From contig JANUBW010000003.1 of NCBI GenBank assembly GCA_024809215.1, positions 372,001 to 436,000 on the forward strand: a stretch of DNA of 64,000 nt, written 5' to 3'. The DNA is from Niastella sp. OAS944. GTDB lineage: Bacteria > Bacteroidota > Bacteroidia > Chitinophagales > Chitinophagaceae. Position 1 is the stretch's first letter, and each line of letters begins with the position of its first letter. The notes under the pieces are model-generated. The model had not been told where the DNA came from and searched no databases. It saw only the letters and a list, made by a program, of their open reading frames with translations. Both the position numbers and the translations under genes were made by a program. Below, one piece after another: positions 59,906 through 64,000 of this stretch.

Positions 59906-60970
59906 ATGCACCTAAGCAATCAACCTTCCGTCAATAATTATCGCATCCTTACCAGGATGTTGTGCCTTTACCGGCGGGTAAAAAAACAAGAACGTTTTCT
60001 CAAAGACCATCTTCCGGTAGCATTGGCCGGTCTTATTCCCAATATTGAACAAACATTTACTGCTACCCATATAAAAAGAATAACCAAATACTGGCAACTG
60101 GGGTTAAACCTGGTTTGCGGCAACCTGTATGAATTAAGTGGCAAAAAATTAAGTGCTGAAGAAAATAAACGCATTGTTCTGCTTAGTGTTTTCGGGCCTT
60201 TGTTCGATGATCTTTTCGACGACAAAATTCTTGATCACGAACAGATAACCTCACTGGTTACAAATCCCACAACCTATGTAGCCTTAAAAGATACTGACCG
60301 GCTGGTTGTAAAATTATACCTTGAGATATTGCGGAACCTGCCCGGGAAAGATTTGTTCATTGAACAGCTACAGGCAGTCGCTTGCTGGCAAAAGGAGTCG
60401 TTGAAACAATTAAATGAAAATATCGCCGAAGATGAACTTTACCAGGTAACCTATAACAAAAGTTATTTTGCAGTGCTGTTATATTGCGCTGTGCTCGATG
60501 ATTATCCAAATGAAAAAGTAAGAGAAATACTTTTCCCCATTGCGGGTTTAATGCAATTGACCAACGACGCGTTTGATGTTTATAAAGATGTGAATAACGG
60601 CGTTTATACGCTGCCCATTTTATATCGCAACTACGAAAAACTGCAGCAGAACTTTATGAATGAGGTGGCGCGCATCAATAATTTATTATGGCAGTTGCCG
60701 GCTTCTAAAAAAGCAAAACAAAATTACGCTATCACTATACATTCTCTGCATGCCATGGGTTGGATGGCGCTTGAGCAGTTAAAACAAGTAACAACAGGCA
60801 TACCAACGGTTGCAGACCTTCGCACTTTGAGCAGAAAGGCGTTGGTATGTGACATGGATAGTTTAAAACAGATAAGGAAATGGCTAAGTCACATCCGGCG
60901 TATCGCAAATTACTACGACCCTTCTGCCGGCAACCTCGCTGCAGCAATTACCATCGCTATGCCTGTTTAA
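59906..60970 (+). CDS. Class I terpene-synthase-like / isoprenoid enzyme
   Basis: 354 residues from ATG 59906 (a TTG three codons earlier is less likely). All-helical. An Asp-rich motif DDLFDDK at 101-107 sits at the usual place for Mg-diphosphate binding, and NDAFDVYKD at 220-228 stands where the second metal motif (NSE/DTE or second DDxxD) is expected. Class I enzymes ionise prenyl diphosphates to make terpenes or longer chains. The substrate is not predictable, but the lack of a second full DDxxD suggests a cyclase-like rather than chain-elongating role. It follows the oxidoreductase by 18 bp. Confidence 0.75.
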   Translation: MHLSNQPSVNNYRILTRMLCLYRRVKKQERFLKDHLPVALAGLIPNIEQTFTATHIKRITKYWQLGLNLVCGNLYELSGKKLSAEENKRIVLLSVFGPLFDDLFDDKILDHEQITSLVTNPTTYVALKDTDRLVVKLYLEILRNLPGKDLFIEQLQAVACWQKESLKQLNENIAEDELYQVTYNKSYFAVLLYCAVLDDYPNEKVREILFPIAGLMQLTNDAFDVYKDVNNGVYTLPILYRNYEKLQQNFMNEVARINNLLWQLPASKKAKQNYAITIHSLHAMGWMALEQLKQVTTGIPTVADLRTLSRKALVCDMDSLKQIRKWLSHIRRIANYYDPSAGNLAAAITIAMPV

Positions 60971-61057
60971 AGGCCACTCTGTAGAAACAGAACGGCGTAC
61001 TTACTAGCTATGACACAAAAATTACAATCAGAACCGAAAAATATTTAAAGCGGAGCA

Positions 61058-61648
61058 CTAGGCGCGTTGACGCATTAACTCCAGCTGTTTTGCTTCAACA
61101 TAGAACGATTCGCTTTGCTCTACGTCTATATAACATGCTTTTTGCACCTCCAGGAACTCTTTATCATCGCGCATGGCAATGATCGCTTCTTTATCGAGCT
61201 CGTATTTAGCACGAATTAGTGAAGGGAATCTTTCTTTTACCATATCAAGTATATTATCCCAGGTAAACATTTTGTCTTTGGTAACCCTGGGTGTTCCTGT
61301 ACGAAAACCGATAACACTGTGTAAAAGATCAAGGCTTTTGCGCCGGCCCCAATTATCTTTCTGCTCTTTTGCATAAACTTCCAACGTTTCAAATTGCCTT
61401 TCTTTTTCGCGGGTGAGGTGAATGATCTCATCGGCGAACTCATCTTTAATGCTATTGATGCGCTCGTTTATTTGCGCTTCTAAAAAACCAAGACGGGCAG
61501 AAATTTCAGCATATCTTGCAGATGCCTCCTGGGCTTGATCATAATCTACATTGTTGATCACTCGTTTTTTTTCACGGAACATACGTTTATAATTTACTTG
61601 TTTATAAAATAAGGTAGCAGGCGGTGCATTGGTGGGTTCTTCTGCCAC
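61058..61648 (-). CDS. Mu Gam-like DNA-end-binding protein
   Basis: 196 residues from GTG 61648, 4 bp after the upstream gene's stop; ATG 61582 is an alternative. Long paired helices (YAEISARLGFLEAQINERIN, SIKDEFADEIIHLTREKERQ) are followed by the small Gam core SVIGFRTGTPRVT, then FPSLIRAKYELDKEAIIAM and a C-terminal YIDVEQSESFYVEAKQL. This is the Mu Gam order (coiled coil, k-v-l-x-G-x-igfR core, E-x-F end). Gam of phage Mu binds linear DNA ends and blocks host exonucleases, similar to Ku. It closes a leftward run of four small genes under the S24 repressor. Confidence 0.8.
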   Translation of the reverse strand: MAEEPTNAPPATLFYKQVNYKRMFREKKRVINNVDYDQAQEASARYAEISARLGFLEAQINERINSIKDEFADEIIHLTREKERQFETLEVYAKEQKDNWGRRKSLDLLHSVIGFRTGTPRVTKDKMFTWDNILDMVKERFPSLIRAKYELDKEAIIAMRDDKEFLEVQKACYIDVEQSESFYVEAKQLELMRQRA

Positions 61649-61652
61649 CGTA

Positions 61653-62102
61653 CTAATGCACGCTTAATACCTGCTCTTCTTCTAATTCCATCAAATAGCT
61701 TTTAACAGGCTCGTAATACTTCAGGAACTTTTCGTCCTGTACACGTAACCAGTCGTACCCGCTTCTAATTCCTTTAATTACTCCAGCGTGGTCGGTTGCT
61801 CCTGTAAGGTTAGCCAACACGCAATAAGAGATCTGTGGAAAACGCTTTTTGCCTGCCATCCATAATAGTTTTCTCATAACAGGTCTGTCGTTTGCTCTGC
61901 TTTTATCACTTACCCATGAAAGTTGTACATTCCAACATTCACACATTGACTCAAACAGTTGCCTCACATCATCTTCCACTCGTTTATTCGAATAGCGGGG
62001 AACCAACACTACGTCAATACCAGCTTGTTCTTGAATTTCCGATTGAGCACGCGTAATTACTAGACTTACGATTGATAGCTCTTTTCTTGTGAGTATATTC
62101 AT
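61653..62102 (-). CDS. DnaA domain IV-like DNA-binding protein
   Basis: 149 residues. The C-terminal half fits the DnaA DNA-binding domain: VSDKSRANDRPVMRKLLWMA, RFPQISYCVLANLTG, then ATDHAGVIKGIRSG, which matches the DnaA signature G-x-DHtTVlhA around the recognition helix. There is no AAA+ ATPase part. A protein that reads DnaA-like sites without ATPase could control phage or host origin use. The start overlaps the 62099-62497 gene by 4 bp, so they are coupled. I know this arrangement only from phage-like small genes in Bacteroidota; the family assignment is by pattern. Confidence 0.7.
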   Translation of the reverse strand: MNILTRKELSIVSLVITRAQSEIQEQAGIDVVLVPRYSNKRVEDDVRQLFESMCECWNVQLSWVSDKSRANDRPVMRKLLWMAGKKRFPQISYCVLANLTGATDHAGVIKGIRSGYDWLRVQDEKFLKYYEPVKSYLMELEEEQVLSVH

Positions 62103-62497
62103 AACACTTCCGATTTTATTATTTCGCTAATCATTTTTTTATATCCGTTGCTCATAATTAATCCTACCGGCGAACACTCATCGGCTAATACGCGTGCATC
62201 GTGCCAATTACGATACAGCCTCCTTTTCTCTTCTATAGAAAGTTTGTCACATTTCACCAGGGTGCCGGCAAGAACATAATCTCTGTCGAGCCATTCGTAC
62301 TTCCACCATTTCCAATAAAGGCGATGGAGTAACACTTCATCAATAGCCACAGGATCTTTTGATATATAATATTGCAAATACAAACAGCCACATTGAAACT
62401 GAAATTCTCCATACTGCAGCTCGTCCCACTTGAGTAAATGGCATATCTGCGCTTTGAGATGGGGAGCCAGATCATTCTGTATAAATAAATGGATCAT
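62099..62497 (-). CDS. Unknown small protein of the Gam gene run
   Basis: 132 residues, rich in Trp/Tyr/Cys: IQNDLAPHLKAQICHLLKWD, CGCLYLQYYISKDPVAIDEV, LLHRLYWKWWKYEWLDRDYV. No signal peptide or metal motif with clear spacing. It overlaps the downstream DnaA-like gene by 4 bp and follows the 62511 gene by 13 bp. I recognise no family. Confidence 0.7.
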   Translation of the reverse strand: MIHLFIQNDLAPHLKAQICHLLKWDELQYGEFQFQCGCLYLQYYISKDPVAIDEVLLHRLYWKWWKYEWLDRDYVLAGTLVKCDKLSIEEKRRLYRNWHDARVLADECSPVGLIMSNGYKKMISEIIKSEVL

Positions 62498-62510
62498 GAT
62501 CAGGCAGCTT

Positions 62511-62753
62511 TCATGCTTCAGGATTCAGGTCTTGTTTAAAAGGCACAACATCTTTTGCAGCCCTTAATAACATGTTATCGTTCTCAATTATGTGCATGTA
62601 GGTTGCCAGAATTTGCTCATTTTCTCGATCACCTCTGACCACTTTTCTGACATGATCGGCCGTAACACCGTGAATTTCTGCCACCAAAGCAGCCACATCG
62701 CGCCGCCGGAGCATTGATTCCTCGATTTTTTGCCTACTTTTAGCCTCATGCAT
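62511..62753 (-). CDS. Small HTH-like early-gene protein (Ner/Cro type position)
   Basis: 80 residues from ATG 62753. I prefer this to the ATG at 62792 because a perfect operator-like palindrome (62758-62774) lies just upstream of 62753 and would otherwise be inside the gene. The core SMLRRRDVAALVAEIHGVTA and DHVRKVVRGDRENEQILATY has a helix-turn-helix look (R-x-V-A-x-x-x-G-V-T-x-x-x-V-x-x-V). It is first in the leftward run and divergent from the S24 repressor gene, the usual place for a Cro or Ner protein. No family is sure. Confidence 0.7.
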   Translation of the reverse strand: MHEAKSRQKIEESMLRRRDVAALVAEIHGVTADHVRKVVRGDRENEQILATYMHIIENDNMLLRAAKDVVPFKQDLNPEA

Positions 62754-62757
62754 ATTT

Positions 62758-62774
62758 GTATCGTTTTTCGATAC
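62758..62774. promoter_or_regulatory. Operator-like palindrome between the divergent repressor and early genes
   Basis: GTATCG-TTTTT-CGATAC is an exact inverted repeat. A second inverted pair, GCCTCA (62786-62791) and TGAGGC (62811-62816), lies between it and the repressor start. Together they fill the 80-bp divergent region and are probable binding sites for the S24 repressor. Confidence 0.6.
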
Positions 62775-62833
62775 AGCAAATATACGCCTCATTTTTTGAC
62801 ATTACCAATTTTTGAGGCAGAAAATTTTACTTT

Positions 62834-63742
62834 ATGCCAACTTTTTTTGCATCGAACCTTTCTTTTTTAAGAAAAAAGAAAGGACTGACACAAGCAGAAG
62901 TGGCTACAGCACTGGGTTTGAAGCGAAATACCTTTTCGAATTACGAAACAACCCATTCTGAGCCTGACTTGAACACATTAGAAAAAATTGCCTCATTTTT
63001 CGACATCTCAATGGATGAGCTTATCAGCCTCGATTTGTCGAAAGAAAGCCTTGTCGAATTAAAAGGCGGAAATGATGAGAAAAATGACGATCGTGACAAA
63101 AAAAATGGCGCGGTTGGGGGCAATGTGACTTCCGTGGTGCGGCAGTATCAACCGCCTGTAGATGACGACCTGCCGGTTTCTGTGGTGGGCAGCACCTTAT
63201 ACCCCTATCGGCGTTTTCAAGCCCCAAAAATTGTCACGATCGATAGCCAGGGCGAAGAGAATATAATATATGTACCGGTGAAAGCAAGGGCTGGTTACAT
63301 GCTGGGGTATGGCGATCCGCAATTTATTCAATCGTTATCGGCTTACCGGCTGCCTGGTTATACCAACGGCACTTACCGCATATTTGAAGTAGAAGGCCAC
63401 TCCATGTTCCCCACGTTGCAGGATGCCGACCGTGTTATTGCCCGCTGGGCCGACATTTCGGAAGTTCGTGATGATCGCGTATATGTATTGGTTACCCGCA
63501 CACAGGGTGTATTGATAAAACGTCTTATTAACCGCCACCACGAAGGGAAGATCATTGTAAAAAGCGATAACAACCACGCCGGTGAATTTCCCACCATAGT
63601 TATGGATATGGATGAAGTGGCTGAAATATGGTATGTGGTTGAACGTTGGACAAGACAACTTCCGGGCCCCGGTGAAATTTACAAACGCCTGGTAAATATA
63701 GAAGCTGAACTGGCCATGCTGAAACAAAAGATGGGAGAATAG
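62834..63742 (+). CDS. XRE-S24 (LexA/CI-like) repressor
   Basis: 302 residues. The N-terminal HTH_3 domain covers about 1-65 (NLSFLRKKKGLTQAEVATAL, GLKRNTFSNYETTHSEPDLN). A linker rich in Asp/Asn follows (about 78-100). The S24 peptidase domain covers about 150-270: the likely cleavage pair is Ala153-Gly154 in VKARAGYMLG, the nucleophile Ser190 in VEGHSMFPTL, and the general base Lys229 in GVLIKRLI. Such repressors are cut after RecA-ssDNA signalling and then free a lytic or stress operon. A C-terminal coiled tail (IYKRLVNIEAELAMLKQKMG) may aid oligomer formation. It is divergent from the Gam gene run. Confidence 0.9.
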   Translation: MPTFFASNLSFLRKKKGLTQAEVATALGLKRNTFSNYETTHSEPDLNTLEKIASFFDISMDELISLDLSKESLVELKGGNDEKNDDRDKKNGAVGGNVTSVVRQYQPPVDDDLPVSVVGSTLYPYRRFQAPKIVTIDSQGEENIIYVPVKARAGYMLGYGDPQFIQSLSAYRLPGYTNGTYRIFEVEGHSMFPTLQDADRVIARWADISEVRDDRVYVLVTRTQGVLIKRLINRHHEGKIIVKSDNNHAGEFPTIVMDMDEVAEIWYVVERWTRQLPGPGEIYKRLVNIEAELAMLKQKMGE

Positions 63743-63794
63743 ACTGGCGTCTTTTCTCCCAACTGATTATTTCATGTGCATTTCTCTTGCGTTG

Positions 63795-64000
63795 TTACTC
63801 ACTTCTTAGCGCATTCACGGGATTGGCTATCGCCGTTTTAATTGTTTGAAAACTGATTGTAGCGATTGCAATGACTATAGCAATAATACCCGTTACCGGC
63901 AGTATCCACCAGCTTATTGTTGTTCTGTAACTGAACTGCTGTAAAAAGTAATTCATAAACAGCCAGGCCAGCGGCGAAGCAATGAGCACCGAAATGCCTA
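63795..64000 (-). CDS. ABC transporter permease (MacB/FtsX type), C-terminal part (cut by window edge)
   Basis: About 68 residues are visible, the frame entering from the right edge: a segment beginning GISVLIASPLAWLFMNYFLQ, then a transmembrane helix WWILPVTGIIAIVIAIATIS, then FQTIKTAIANPVNALRSE. The end ANPVNALRSE is the hallmark C-terminus of MacB/FtsX-like permeases in Bacteroidota (ANPVxxLRxE). These move peptides, lipids or drugs or transmit signals, with an ABC ATPase encoded elsewhere. The 5' part is outside the window. Confidence 0.85.
   Translation of the reverse strand, partial: GISVLIASPLAWLFMNYFLQQFSYRTTISWWILPVTGIIAIVIAIATISFQTIKTAIANPVNALRSE

Noticed and set aside
61058-63742. 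Intact Mu-like prophage
   Set aside because: Gam-like and repressor genes are present but no transposase, and the flanking genes are not phage genes.

Overview
The window looks like a chromosome segment of a Bacteroidota bacterium, most probably Chitinophagaceae (Chitinophaga/Niastella type). Support comes from an STN-type SusC/SusD pair under an ECF-sigma/FecR switch, a TonB receptor followed by a DUF4249-type lipoprotein, several -7 boxes of the form TAnnTTTG, few Shine-Dalgarno sites and several TTG starts. The genus is inferred; no rRNA is present.

Layout. 1-9.0 kb (minus strand): the 5' part of a PAS-domain gene, two tandem paralogous SurA-like PpiC chaperones that each end in the same palindromic terminator, then the rimP-nusA-infB translation/transcription operon. 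9.3-22.9 kb: a small membrane protein and a HAD phosphatase, then a polysaccharide utilisation locus read on the minus strand from 22.9 to 10.4 kb. It holds an ECF sigma, a FecR anti-sigma, STN-SusC, SusD, a GH144-type endo-beta-1,2-glucanase, a secreted GH43 with a discoidin-like domain, and a BglX-type GH3. Together they suggest import and breakdown of a beta-glucan, perhaps beta-1,2-glucan. 23-26.2 kb: tRNA-Met, an outer-membrane barrel protein, hflX and a Rieske protein.

26.36-44.12 kb is an integrative mobilizable element in the 3' end of tRNA-Asn. A 43-bp exact direct repeat bounds it, with 23-bp paired-repeat arm-like sites inside both ends. It carries a tyrosine integrase, MOB relaxase and MobC, a candidate oriT of three hairpins, a primase, an excisionase-like HTH protein and no conjugation pore. 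Its cargo is a small secreted/thioredoxin-like/PASTA/XRE group at the left end, a possible structured RNA ahead of a triplicated-repeat protein, and a half-HsdS plus HsdM pair without HsdR. The methylase catalytic motif of that HsdM reads TPPF instead of NPPF, and two near-identical interrupted palindromes lie just upstream of the pair. A further paired 11-bp repeat just outside attR suggests the scar of another element at the same tRNA.

44.4-60.9 kb is host or accessory DNA: TonB receptor plus lipoprotein, a large lipoprotein, a metallophosphoesterase, a broken serine-hydrolase gene, an NmrA-type oxidoreductase, a group with an Asp/Asn-hydroxylase, an APS-kinase-like protein and a sulfotransferase, a membrane one-component-like protein, a secreted lectin-fold protein, a serine hydrolase, a 6PGDH-like oxidoreductase and a class I terpene-synthase-like protein. 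61.0-63.8 kb is a phage-like early region with no transposase or virion genes: an S24 repressor divergent from an operon ending in a DnaA-domain-IV-like protein and a Mu Gam-like protein. The window closes inside an ABC-transporter permease gene.
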